The notes under the pieces are model-generated. The model did not search any database, had not been told where the DNA came from, and worked only from the letters and a program-made list of their open reading frames with translations. A stretch of DNA of 14,835 nucleotides, taken from the NCBI GenBank assembly GCA_964607865.1, contig CAZSLZ010000081.1, forward strand, positions 1-14,835. Direction: 5' to 3'. A program made the translations under genes and the position numbers. Source of the stretch: CAZSLZ01 sp964607865. GTDB lineage: Bacteria > Vulcanimicrobiota > JAJTBE01 > CAZSLZ01. This document shows positions 1 to 7,718 of the stretch, one piece after another. The first letter of the stretch is position 1; every line of letters begins with the position of its first letter.

Positions 1-1
1 C

Positions 2-805
2 CATGTGATTCCTTTTTTCAGGGAATACACAAAAAATGCATTTATGCGGGGAACTTACATAATAAACAATCCTTTCAGGTTTTATCTGGAAAAGTATTTT
101 GCATACAGTGTGGCAAAGAAAATTGGGGTAAAAATTCCCCGAACGGTTTTATTGCCGGTTCGGGAATATCCTCCCGGTGTTACAGAAAGTGACCTTGGCA
201 ACCTTGATTTCCCCTTGAATTGGGGCAATATACATCTTCAGGTTGGCGGTTTCCCGGCAGTTTTGAAGCCTTCCGAAGGGGGAGGCTGGAAAGACGTCTT
301 TGTTGTGAACAGCCGGGAAGAACTGATGGAAGCTTATGAAAAAACCGGCAGCCAGGTTATGTTGCTTCAGGAATATATAGATTATGAACATTATGTGCGG
401 GCTCTGGTATTTGGAAAAAAATATGTATTGCCAATAAAATACAACCCAGCTCACAAAATGGATTCTTCTCAGCAGGCATATATTGTGGATCACCAGCACC
501 TGACCCCGGAACTGGGAAAAATCATAGTCGAACAGTCGATTCAGCTTTGCAGGGTTCTTGATTACGACATGAATTCCGTGGAGTTTGCCATTAAGGATGG
601 AGTTCCCTATGCCATAGATTTCTGCAACCAGGTACCAGATATGAGAACTCAGATAATGCCCCGGATATATTATAACTGGGGTGTGGAAGCTCTGGCCAGA
701 GTGGCTGTTGAATATGCCCTGAACCCACCTTTAATATCGGCATGGCCTTCTCTGGAGCCTTTTATCTATGATGAGATGATTCGCCGTTTTGAAGCCAAAG
801 TATGA
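2..805 (+). CDS. ATP-grasp domain protein (5' end outside window)
   Basis: ATP-grasp ligase-like protein; ATP-grasp enzymes join a carboxylate to an amine or thiol through an acyl-phosphate. Numbering from the GTG at 5 as residue 1: a PAVLKPSEGGGW segment (residues 84-95) supplies the ATP-binding Lys88 and the glycine-rich loop. LLQEYID (120-126) fits the hinge that contacts adenine. Glu193 and the IDFCNQ segment (Asp205, Asn208) fit the Mg-ATP ligands near the end of the fold. The reading frame stays open upstream of 5 (His codon at 2-4), and about 266 residues cover only the central and C-terminal ATP-grasp lobes, so the N-terminal lobe is probably beyond the window edge. GTG at 5 could be chosen as a start, but no ribosome site can be seen. 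The substrate is unknown. The last 40 bp overlap the end of the opposite-strand gene. Family call firm, function open. Confidence 0.85.
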   Translation, partial: HVIPFFREYTKNAFMRGTYIINNPFRFYLEKYFAYSVAKKIGVKIPRTVLLPVREYPPGVTESDLGNLDFPLNWGNIHLQVGGFPAVLKPSEGGGWKDVFVVNSREELMEAYEKTGSQVMLLQEYIDYEHYVRALVFGKKYVLPIKYNPAHKMDSSQQAYIVDHQHLTPELGKIIVEQSIQLCRVLDYDMNSVEFAIKDGVPYAIDFCNQVPDMRTQIMPRIYYNWGVEALARVAVEYALNPPLISAWPSLEPFIYDEMIRRFEAKV

Positions 806-1521
806 GCAAATTTTTCGAAGAATTTACAATTTTCATCAACTTCATTATTTGTAACCATTCCTACGGTTATAGCGTCCACATAGGGCAGGGAAAACGGAAA
901 AGCCTCGTCGGGGGTAAGCTCGCCACAGGATAGGATTTTCATTCCTATGACTGCCTTTTCGGTTTCTGAGATTGCCTTCAATGCTTCTTTCAAGCTGGGA
1001 TGAACATGCAGGCCGGTTTTATTGAATGGGCATAAATAGGCCTGGATATCAAGTCTGTTTTTGTCTATGGCAGGTATGGTTATTCCCGTGTTGTGGGTTG
1101 CCACGCCGGGAACAACACAATTTTTACGGCAGTTTCGGGCAAATTCTTCAATCAGGCTCATATCCATCTTATCGGTTTCGGCGCCATGCAGGAAAACAAT
1201 TTTTGTATTGAGTTTTTTGATCCATTTCCATTGCTCTTCTTCATTCTGGGGCATCAGGGTTACTATTACCGGGAAATCCTCACCAAGCTTTCTGTATGCT
1301 TCCAGGGTTGCTTTGACAATTGGGGCCAGTGCCAGCAGGTGTAAGCCATGGTATCCCCTGCTAATGAAATGAATAATCAAATCAGTAATGTTCTGGGGTT
1401 GGTGGTAAAACTGTTTCTGGTAATCCCTGGCTCTGCTGCCGAATTGCCCCGCCCCGCAGAAAGGAGATGAGCCAAGAATCAATGCGGGTAATTTATGTCC
1501 CTCAATGGTAAATTCCTTCAT
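766..1521 (-). CDS. Uncharacterised TIM-barrel protein, aldo/keto reductase-like
   Basis: 251-residue soluble protein with no signal peptide. It starts near LGSSPFCGAGQFG (residues 17-29) and has regularly spaced beta-alpha elements: VIVTLMPQ (85-92), KIVFLHGAETDK (107-118), CVVPGVATHNTG (135-146), YLCPFNKTG (162-170) and IGMKILSCGEL (192-202). It ends with a VDAITVGMVTNNEVDENC stretch. That last pair of motifs resembles the ends of aldo/keto reductase-like barrels (glycine-rich phosphate-site strand followed by VDAVxVGM). I do not see the classical Asp-Tyr-Lys-His catalytic set, so reductase activity is not claimed. Cys22, His112 and Cys164 are candidate functional residues by position only. 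ATG at 1519-1521 follows AAAGGAG with 7 nt spacing, and this site overlaps the stop codon of the lipoprotein gene, so it is the last gene of the operon. Its 3' end overlaps the ATP-grasp gene by 40 bp. Confidence 0.7.
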   Translation of the reverse strand: MKEFTIEGHKLPALILGSSPFCGAGQFGSRARDYQKQFYHQPQNITDLIIHFISRGYHGLHLLALAPIVKATLEAYRKLGEDFPVIVTLMPQNEEEQWKWIKKLNTKIVFLHGAETDKMDMSLIEEFARNCRKNCVVPGVATHNTGITIPAIDKNRLDIQAYLCPFNKTGLHVHPSLKEALKAISETEKAVIGMKILSCGELTPDEAFPFSLPYVDAITVGMVTNNEVDENCKFFEKFAHTLASKRRIISS

Positions 1522-1533
1522 AGGCTTGCTCCT

Positions 1534-2856
1534 TTAATTAATTTCTGGAAATGTTTTAATATTGACATCGGTCTCGACAGTTTCTTTTTCAGAGCCGGCA
1601 GGGCCAGGAGTGGGAGTAACATCAACAGGCAATGGAGTTTCGGGTATTGGGCTTGCCACCGGAGAAGCTTCAGGGGTTTCGGTTACTGCCGGGAAATCCG
1701 GGGTTGGCGGTATTGGGCTCTCGCCGGGAGTGATGTCCGGGGTGGGGGAAGGCGTGAAAAAAGTCGGCGCCGGTTCAGGGGACTTCTCAAATATGGGTTC
1801 GGCAGGTTTTATCTCTGCCTCGTCAAGATAATTATAGTCAACCAGGTCATTGTAATTCAAAGTCTTGCCGGCATTTGGCAAACCTTCAATTGACCATACC
1901 TGATGGATTTTTCTCATTTCATCAATTATATTTTCTCTGGAAGGTGCCCTCGCGGCGTCCAGGCTTTTCAATTTTACCGTTTCAAACATCAGGTCAATTT
2001 CTTCTATTGATTTTCCCGATCTGGTGGCAATCAGTTTCTTTGCCAGCCCGGGATTCAATAAAATGAAATCTACCAGCTGATAATAAGCATTCACCACGGT
2101 TTGAATATCTTTTGTCCTGTATTTAAGGGGAATATCGCCCGCTGCCAGAATCCGGGAGATGGTCCGGGGCGGCTGGGAAGAGGCCAGCAACTTGAAATTT
2201 TTATTATTCATTGACTCTGCCCGGTTTAAATATGGTTCCTCCATCACTGCAGCATCAAAACCCGAACCTGTTTTATAAAGGTTTAAAACTTCTTTTTTAC
2301 TGTCAACGGGGAAAAGATCAATCTCAGCGGTGGATTTACCTTGGCTGTTTAATATGGAAATCAGAAAGAAATGGCATGAACTTCCCGGTGTGGTGATAAT
2401 TTTTTTGCCGGTAAGTTCCTTTACGGATTTTATGTTGTTTTTTACAAGAATTGCTTCAGTTCCGTTAGAAACAGAGGTCCAGCAAACAAAAGCTCCGGGA
2501 TTGTGCCGGGAGGCGCCCAAAACAAATTCTGGCAGGCTTGCCATTGCCATGTCAATTTCACCGGATGCCAGTAACTGCCATCTTTGGTTGACATCTTCCA
2601 CCAGTACTGGTTCCACCTTGAAAGTGTTGGCAGGGATATAATGATTTATGGCATAAATAAGTAAACTTGCCGGGCTTGAATCTACACCTATCCTAATTAC
2701 TTTTGCATCAAACCGGGGTATGGCGGGAACAGTTGCTGTGGGGGTGGGTGACGGCCTTACAAACAATTCGGTAACATTGCAACCCGCAAAAAAAAATAAC
2801 ACCCAAATTATTAACAACACAATTATCTTGGATTTATTAAATATATTTAGAAACAA
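1534..2856 (-). CDS. NMT1/SsuA-type substrate-binding lipoprotein with Pro/Thr-rich tail
   Basis: 440-residue predicted lipoprotein. Hydrophobic segment 10-24 runs into FFFAGC, with Cys26 as the lipidation site. A short PSPTPT linker follows, then a periplasmic-binding-protein fold (about 52-340): VIRIGVDSSPASLLIYAI, ASGEIDMAMASLPEFVLG, VKELTGKKIITTPGSS and FDAAVMEEPYL match the nitrate/sulfonate/taurine or NMT1-like layout. Residues about 347-440 are a low-complexity Pro/Thr/Ser/Glu tail, which typical members lack. The start is TTG at 2854-2856, supported by GGAGGT six bases upstream; this site sits immediately after the stop of the preceding gene. No ABC permease or ATPase is in the window, so the protein may be an orphan receptor, a sensor, or serve a distant transporter. 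Ligand unknown. The family assignment is good; the role is inference. Confidence 0.85.
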   Translation of the reverse strand: MFLNIFNKSKIIVLLIIWVLFFFAGCNVTELFVRPSPTPTATVPAIPRFDAKVIRIGVDSSPASLLIYAINHYIPANTFKVEPVLVEDVNQRWQLLASGEIDMAMASLPEFVLGASRHNPGAFVCWTSVSNGTEAILVKNNIKSVKELTGKKIITTPGSSCHFFLISILNSQGKSTAEIDLFPVDSKKEVLNLYKTGSGFDAAVMEEPYLNRAESMNNKNFKLLASSQPPRTISRILAAGDIPLKYRTKDIQTVVNAYYQLVDFILLNPGLAKKLIATRSGKSIEEIDLMFETVKLKSLDAARAPSRENIIDEMRKIHQVWSIEGLPNAGKTLNYNDLVDYNYLDEAEIKPAEPIFEKSPEPAPTFFTPSPTPDITPGESPIPPTPDFPAVTETPEASPVASPIPETPLPVDVTPTPGPAGSEKETVETDVNIKTFPEIN

Positions 2857-2869
2857 AGAGTTACCTCCG

Positions 2870-3268
2870 TTAATCCCTGGTTTGTTTCATGACGCCCTGA
2901 ATTATTGTTTCCAGGCATTTGGCCCATTCGTCCAGATGCTCCATGATTTGTTGCTTTAACGCTTCATATTGTCCGGGGTTCTCCAGATGTTTTAACAATT
3001 CAACTTTAATTTGTATGTTCTGGACTATTTTGGTGAATTTTATCAGAGCTTCCCTGTCCTGGCATAAATTTATAAATTTATCTACAATGTCTTTCTGGCT
3101 TGAGAGGTGATTTTCAAAAATGCTGCTTATGCCGGCTTTTGAATTACCATCAGCCATGGACTTTGTAATTTTTTCAATGGAAGCTGAAGAATCTCTCAGT
3201 TTTGCAAGATCTTTTTCCAAATCTTTTTTGGATGGAATATTTTTTTTATCAGCCCATTCTCTCCCCAT
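2870..3268 (-). CDS. Small helical protein of unknown function
   Basis: 132 residues, charged and almost entirely helix-forming, with no signal peptide or membrane segment. The middle (SSIFENHLSSQKDIVDKFIN) and end (LLKHLENPGQYEALKQQIMEHL) read as amphipathic helices, suggesting a helical bundle or a protein-interaction role. I do not recognise the family. ATG at 3266-3268 is preferred over an in-frame TTG at 3278-3280, because GGAG at 3275-3278 is spaced six bases from the ATG and would overlap the TTG. It lies 52 bp after the TPR gene, and its TAA is followed at once by the GGAGGT of the lipoprotein gene, so it is co-transcribed with both. Function unknown. Confidence 0.7.
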   Translation of the reverse strand: MGREWADKKNIPSKKDLEKDLAKLRDSSASIEKITKSMADGNSKAGISSIFENHLSSQKDIVDKFINLCQDREALIKFTKIVQNIQIKVELLKHLENPGQYEALKQQIMEHLDEWAKCLETIIQGVMKQTRD

Positions 3269-3320
3269 CAGAAACTCCAATTAATTTTATTTAATCTTCT
3301 TCTCCCCATAAGGTTTTCCT

Positions 3321-4172
3321 TTATTGTAAATCCAGTTTTTCGCCCAGTTTGCGGGCTGTTTCAGCATGTTTTTTAAATTCTTCTTCTTTTCCCATCAACT
3401 TGTAAATAATTGCCAGCCCCTTGTGAGCTGGCCCGCTATTTGGCTGATTTTTTACCACAGTTTGAAGAACTGGAAATGACAGGTCAAACCTTTCAATATT
3501 GCCCAGGGCTATGGCGTAACTCAAAGCTGTGTCCATATCATCTGGGTTTAAGTTATGAGCAAGTTGGTATGCCTGGGCTGCATCTTCAAATTTTTCCATC
3601 TTGTTAAATATCTGGCCCATAGTTATATAAGTAAGCGGATTTTGAGGATCCAGGGCAATCAGTTCATCGGCGGTGTTCAATGCCTCGCTGTAACGCTGTT
3701 TTTCAAAATAATAGAGGGCTTCCAACCTGTATGCCATAGGCGATCTGGGTTTTATTTCCTTCATCTTCTGTATATAAGGCAGAGCGTCGTCAATCTTTTT
3801 AAGTTTAAATAAAGCCATGGCAAGATTATTAAGTGCGGGGAAGTAACCGGGGTCTTTTTTTACCAGTTCATTAAAAATATTCTCAGCTTCTATAAATTCT
3901 TCTCTGGCCATGTGTAAAAGGCCCAGGTTTAATCTATATCGTTTCTTATCGGGTTTCTGTTTCACAGCTTCAGTCAGGTATTTTTCTGCATCCTTGTAAT
4001 TTCCCCTTGCCAGGGCAAGGAAACCTTTTATATCCAACACCCTGGGAGTTTCACCCTCTATTTTGTCAAGTTTTTTCAGGTGTGAAGCTACCAGATCAAT
4101 CCGGTTGTTCTGAATTTCAGTATTGATTTTAAAATAGACTTCATCTGCCCTGGATTTTAATGATTTATCCAC
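3321..4172 (-). CDS. Tetratricopeptide repeat (TPR) protein, cytoplasmic
   Basis: 283 residues made almost wholly of about seven TPR units. Typical repeat signatures include GFLALARGNYKDAEKYLTEA, NLAMALFKLKKIDDALPYIQ, LEALYYFEKQRYSEALNTAD and GQIFNKMEKFEDAAQAYQLA, each ending in a DPxxP-like or KPxxP-like turn. TPR arrays form a superhelical scaffold for protein-protein contacts. No signal peptide or transmembrane segment is visible, so a cytoplasmic adaptor is likely. The start is GTG at 4170-4172, with a strong GGGAGGG seven bases upstream. It is the first gene of the operon with the small helical protein, the lipoprotein and the TIM-barrel protein. The partner cannot be told from sequence. 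Confidence 0.85.
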   Translation of the reverse strand: MDKSLKSRADEVYFKINTEIQNNRIDLVASHLKKLDKIEGETPRVLDIKGFLALARGNYKDAEKYLTEAVKQKPDKKRYRLNLGLLHMAREEFIEAENIFNELVKKDPGYFPALNNLAMALFKLKKIDDALPYIQKMKEIKPRSPMAYRLEALYYFEKQRYSEALNTADELIALDPQNPLTYITMGQIFNKMEKFEDAAQAYQLAHNLNPDDMDTALSYAIALGNIERFDLSFPVLQTVVKNQPNSGPAHKGLAIIYKLMGKEEEFKKHAETARKLGEKLDLQ

Positions 4173-4190
4173 AAATTTACCCTCCCACTA

Positions 4191-4258
4191 TTGACAACGG
4201 AATTATTTCAGTTAATTATTAATTGTAGAAAATGTGATTTCTCCCTTCATTCAGGTGA
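4191..4258 (+). promoter_or_regulatory. Promoter and ribosome site for the zinc-ribbon gene, in a divergent intergenic region
   Basis: Perfect -35 TTGACA at 4191-4196, 17-bp spacer, then a 4/6 -10 AATTAT at 4214-4219, giving a start near 4226. AGGTGA at 4253-4258 is six bases from the ATG at 4265. On the opposite strand a TACAAT (5/6 -10) at 4222-4227 could serve the TPR operon, but its -35 is poor. The two -10 elements nearly abut on opposite strands, so the two promoters may compete. Confidence 0.5.
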
Positions 4259-4264
4259 AAAAAA

Positions 4265-4870
4265 ATGAGTTCTGAAGCAAAAATAATATGTCCGATTTGC
4301 GAATTTCTGAATTCCCACAAACAGATTAACTGCAAACAATGCGGGCAGGATTTGCGTTCCGCCCCTCTGCAGGATTATCTGGTTTTTCTGGATCACTCTT
4401 TTGAATTAAAGAAAATAGATTTAACTTTTCAGTTGGGGGTATTAAAACATAAAATTAATATTTTTTTTGACAGTTTTAAATATATTACCAGAAACCTTGC
4501 TTATGGAAAACTCCCGCCACTTGTAGAATATTATTCAAATGAGATTGAACGCCAGAAAAGCTCCATCATTTATTATTTGATGCTGATTAATGAAAGAATA
4601 TTCAGAACATTATCCAGCTTGCTTGAAATGGACTTTCGGGCATATTTGAGAATGTTAAAAACATTTTCAGAACTAATGAGCCTCACTGGTGAAACAACCG
4701 GGGATATGGATGAGAATAACCTTTCTATTATTGAACAGCAGAAAAACAGGCTGATAAATACCATTGATGAAATCATTATTGAATTGACTGAACTGGAATC
4801 CGGGGAGGCAAGCAAGTTTGAATTTCCGCCCCCGCCGATTATTCAAAATTTTGATAGCAATACCATATAA
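4265..4870 (+). CDS. N-terminal zinc-ribbon protein with helical body, unknown function
   Basis: 201 residues. The N-terminus holds a compact zinc ribbon: CPIC at residues 9-12 and CKQCG at 23-27, a CxxC-x10-CxxC four-cysteine site. The remainder is predicted helical and acidic (for example DENNLSIIEQQKNRLINTID), ending in a short proline-rich stretch EFPPPPII. No signal peptide or membrane span. Zinc ribbons of this type are common adaptors to nucleic acid or protein; nothing here specifies which. It is a single-gene unit with its own promoter and an AGGTGA ribosome site, and it ends in a palindromic terminator shared with secF. Function unknown. Confidence 0.75.
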   Translation: MSSEAKIICPICEFLNSHKQINCKQCGQDLRSAPLQDYLVFLDHSFELKKIDLTFQLGVLKHKINIFFDSFKYITRNLAYGKLPPLVEYYSNEIERQKSSIIYYLMLINERIFRTLSSLLEMDFRAYLRMLKTFSELMSLTGETTGDMDENNLSIIEQQKNRLINTIDEIIIELTELESGEASKFEFPPPPIIQNFDSNTI

Positions 4871-4871
4871 A

Positions 4872-4897
4872 AAAGAGAGGCGTTAACGCCTCTCTTT
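4872..4897. terminator. Palindromic bidirectional terminator between zinc-ribbon gene and secF
   Basis: Perfect 11-bp stem AAAGAGAGGCG / CGCCTCTCTTT with a TTAA loop; because TTAA is self-complementary, all 26 bp are a perfect palindrome. On the minus strand the stem runs into six T, a good intrinsic terminator for secDF. On the plus strand only three T follow, so it is weaker for the zinc-ribbon gene. It starts 2 bp after one stop codon and ends 7 bp before the other. Confidence 0.9.
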
Positions 4898-4904
4898 CAA
4901 TTAT

Positions 4905-6365
4905 CTATCTTCTTCTCTTTCGAGATTTTTTCTTCTTGGGTTTTTCCGAAGTTTCTTCTGAACTTTCTTCCGGTTCTTCGGTTTTTTTTTCTGTCTCAGG
5001 CTTTTTATCTTCACTCGCCTGAGATTTTTCATCCTTACGCTCAGCTTTCTTTTTGGCCTTTTCTTCCAGCTTGGCTCTTCTGTCTTCCACTCTGGACTGT
5101 TCTTTTTTCTTGGCATGTTCGTCAATCATGATAATTAACGGTGAAGCCACGAACAGGGAAGAATAAGTTCCTGCAATAGCACCGATAAGCAGCGCAAAAG
5201 CAAAGTTCTTCAGGGTGGCTCCGCCAAAGTAGTAGATGGTGAACAGTGTTATGATGGTGGTAAATGAAGTGGCTGTGGTTCGGGTCATAACCTGGTTCAG
5301 CGAGGTGTTCACCGTTTCTTCAAAGGTATTGCCTCTCATTAACTTGAGGTTTTCTCTGACCCGGTCAAATACCACTACGGTATCCATTACAGAATAACCT
5401 ATAATTGTAAGCAGTGCAGCCACGAAGGGTAAATCTACCTGCTTTCCAAACAGTGTATATACTCCCACCATAATAATCAAGTCGTGAATAAGCGCCACGT
5501 CGGCGGCAATTCCATATCTTAACTGGGTTCCGAAACGGAAGGTTATATAAAGCAGCTGGGCTGACAGAGCAATAATAAGCGCCCATAATGCTTTTGAAGT
5601 CAGTTCCTGTCCGATGGTAGGGCCGATGGTTTCAACTTTCATCAACTCCACGTTACCCAGTTTCTCTCTTAAAGCTGCAATAAGCCCGTTCACTTTATCG
5701 GCGGGAATTTCTTTAACCTGAATCATAACTCTGCGGAATTTACCGGTTATTTTAGTTTTATCAGGTTCTGGCTCGGGAGAGGGGGCCATGGTTTCAGCCG
5801 GAGTTTTGGGTTCCGGTGAAGGCTGCTCTTTAAGTTTGGTGTCTTCAGGAATTACTTCTTCAGTTTCGCCGGTGACTTCCTGGGCAATAACAATATTGTT
5901 TTCTGCCGAGGTGTTCTCAACTCCGGTGTTCACTTTTTCTGTATTTTCACCGTTTTTATCTATTAACTCGGGTTCATCTGTTTCAGGCGTCTGGGTTGCT
6001 TCTTCTTCCTCTGCAGCCATCTGAATCTTAGGATCGATGAACTGCTGGGGAATATCTGTGGTAGCTGCATATTCCTCTATAGTGGTTCTGATCTCGGGAA
6101 TAGTCACCCGGGGTTCAACTGCAAGTTGCAGCATGGTCCCGCCGGTAAAATCCAGGCCCTTATTTACGCCGCCGTTAGCAATCAGTGTAATTATACAAAT
6201 ACCCAGTAATACCCCGGAGAACATAAGAAAATACTTCTTGTTCTTCATCAATTCGCGGGATTTTTTTCGGAAACTGCTGGCCCAGATAATGAATCCAACG
6301 CCCAGTGCCAGAAAAATCAGCATTCCGATGATTTTCGATGTTGTTATATTAAATAGATCTGACAT
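4905..6365 (-). CDS. secF: Protein translocase subunit SecF, with insert and extended termini
   Basis: SecF works with SecD in the membrane and uses the proton gradient to help pull preproteins through SecYEG. Family motifs: GLDFTGGTMLQ (residues 70-80) after the usual first membrane segment (44-64), a VETIGPTIGQEL segment (244-255), then five membrane helices containing GYSVMDTVVVFDRVREN (323-339) and a closing helix pair near 385-415. At 486 residues it is far longer than usual (about 290-320). The excess is an additional N-terminal hydrophobic segment (11-30), an acidic Pro/Thr/Glu-rich insert (about 117-207) inside the extracytoplasmic domain, and a Lys/Glu-rich tail (about 418-486) ending KKKKSRKRRR. 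Met327 replaces the usual Asn of GYSxND. ATG at 6363-6365 has GGAGG six bases upstream, within 11 bp of the secD stop, so they are co-translated in an operon. Confidence 0.96.
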   Translation of the reverse strand: MSDLFNITTSKIIGMLIFLALGVGFIIWASSFRKKSRELMKNKKYFLMFSGVLLGICIITLIANGGVNKGLDFTGGTMLQLAVEPRVTIPEIRTTIEEYAATTDIPQQFIDPKIQMAAEEEEATQTPETDEPELIDKNGENTEKVNTGVENTSAENNIVIAQEVTGETEEVIPEDTKLKEQPSPEPKTPAETMAPSPEPEPDKTKITGKFRRVMIQVKEIPADKVNGLIAALREKLGNVELMKVETIGPTIGQELTSKALWALIIALSAQLLYITFRFGTQLRYGIAADVALIHDLIIMVGVYTLFGKQVDLPFVAALLTIIGYSVMDTVVVFDRVRENLKLMRGNTFEETVNTSLNQVMTRTTATSFTTIITLFTIYYFGGATLKNFAFALLIGAIAGTYSSLFVASPLIIMIDEHAKKKEQSRVEDRRAKLEEKAKKKAERKDEKSQASEDKKPETEKKTEEPEESSEETSEKPKKKKSRKRRR

Positions 6366-6376
6366 ATACTTCCTCC

Positions 6377-7651
6377 TTATGCTCCATACATTTTCTTGTT
6401 CTGGACGTGGTTAGCTGTGAAATCGATCAATACCCGGGTAATGAATACAGCGGTTATAACACTCCAAAAGACTCCCAGCATCAGGGTCAGCCCGAAGCCT
6501 TTTATAGTGGAAGATCCCAGATAATACAGAATCAGAGCTCCCAGAAAAGTGGTTACGTGGCCGTCAATGATGCTTGAAAAAGCTTTGGAGAATCCCTTTT
6601 CTATTGATGTTTTCAGGGCATTGTCCCTGGCGAGTTCTTCCTTCATTCTTTCGAAAACAAGAACATTGGCGTCCACAGCCATACCTACCGATAGAATGAA
6701 CCCTGCAATACCGGGCAGAGTGAGCACGAATTTACCCACAACCATACTGGCCATAAGAGCCAGGGTATAGGAAACAAGCGCAATGTTGGCGATAAAACCT
6801 GGTAATTTATAATACCAAGCCATAAAAATCATTACTAATGACATTCCTATAAACATTGCCCCCAGAGATCTCATAAGAGAAATTTTTCCCAGCAGGGGGC
6901 TGACGGTAAGGCTTTCCAGAACTTCAATTTTAACAGGCAGGGCGCCGGCATTCAATAAAATTGAGAGCCTTTTGCAGTCTTCCAGGGTCATCCCGCCACC
7001 GCTTATCATTCCGCTTCCAGTGGGAATGGTGTCTTTTACGTTTGGCGCATCAATAAGATTGCCGTCGAGAAAAATTCCCAGAGGCTTTCCCTTGTTTCTT
7101 TCGGTTATCTTTGCAAAATCGTCATGATATTCGTTTTTCAGTTCGAATTCCACAATAGGTTGATTGGTTCTTAAAATTCCCACCGAAGATTTTTTCAGGG
7201 CTGTTCCATCCATGACTTTGTTCCATTCCTGCTTAATACCCTCATCGGTTTTGGTAATCATCTGTTCTTTAAATTCCAGGTAAGCTGTTTGTTTAATTAA
7301 GGATACTGCCTTGTTAACATCGGTTTCTTCAGGAATTTCAATAATCAGCCTGTCTGTACCCTCGGGCTGAATTATAATCTCCTTGTTTCCGTAAGGATCA
7401 AGCCTTCTTCTTAATACGGTAATTGTCTGGTTCACAATTTCCTTATTGATTTGAACCATTTTGGTTTTGCCGTCCTCCACTCTCTCAACGGGAATCAATT
7501 TTATTGAAATGTGGGAACCGGACTTGAGATCCAGGCCTAATTTAACGTTGAATGACTTGGTTTCAGAATTGTAGCTCATAAAAAAGCAAGCTATTGCAAA
7601 AGCTATTATTAATACGAGCAAAATGGGGGTTTTATAACGATTCCAGTCCAT
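6377..7651 (-). CDS. secD: Protein translocase subunit SecD
   Basis: Partner of SecF in the proton-driven export-assisting complex. N-terminal membrane segment at about 9-26, then the extracytoplasmic P1 region beginning GLDLKSGSH (39-47); the usual form is GLDLxGG, so the double glycine is altered here. The head-to-membrane transition is NAGALPVKIEVLES (234-247). Five further membrane helices include LPGIAGFILSVGMAVDANVLVFER (312-335), whose Asp327 matches the conserved proton-relay aspartate, and a final FGLTLMLGVFWSVITAVF helix. At 424 residues it is the short SecD form found in clostridia-like bacteria rather than the roughly 615-residue enterobacterial form. ATG at 7649-7651 follows AAAGGAAG. 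A signal-sequence ORF lies 67 bp upstream on the same strand. Confidence 0.97.
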   Translation of the reverse strand: MDWNRYKTPILLVLIIAFAIACFFMSYNSETKSFNVKLGLDLKSGSHISIKLIPVERVEDGKTKMVQINKEIVNQTITVLRRRLDPYGNKEIIIQPEGTDRLIIEIPEETDVNKAVSLIKQTAYLEFKEQMITKTDEGIKQEWNKVMDGTALKKSSVGILRTNQPIVEFELKNEYHDDFAKITERNKGKPLGIFLDGNLIDAPNVKDTIPTGSGMISGGGMTLEDCKRLSILLNAGALPVKIEVLESLTVSPLLGKISLMRSLGAMFIGMSLVMIFMAWYYKLPGFIANIALVSYTLALMASMVVGKFVLTLPGIAGFILSVGMAVDANVLVFERMKEELARDNALKTSIEKGFSKAFSSIIDGHVTTFLGALILYYLGSSTIKGFGLTLMLGVFWSVITAVFITRVLIDFTANHVQNKKMYGA

Positions 7652-7718
7652 TTTTTACTTCCTTTCATAAATAAAATAATAATAACACAAAACAGAATTA
7701 ATAAATAAAGGTGGGGGG

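Noticed and set aside
1562..1831. Gly/Val/Ser-rich plus-strand reading frame
   Set aside because: It is the antisense shadow of the Pro/Thr-rich tail of the lipoprotein gene; low-complexity DNA keeps several frames open.
3269..3280. TTG at 3280 as the start of the small helical protein
   Set aside because: It overlaps the GGAG ribosome site that is correctly spaced for ATG 3268.
5788..6024. Ser/Val-rich plus-strand reading frame
   Set aside because: Antisense of the acidic insert of secF, with no ribosome site of its own.
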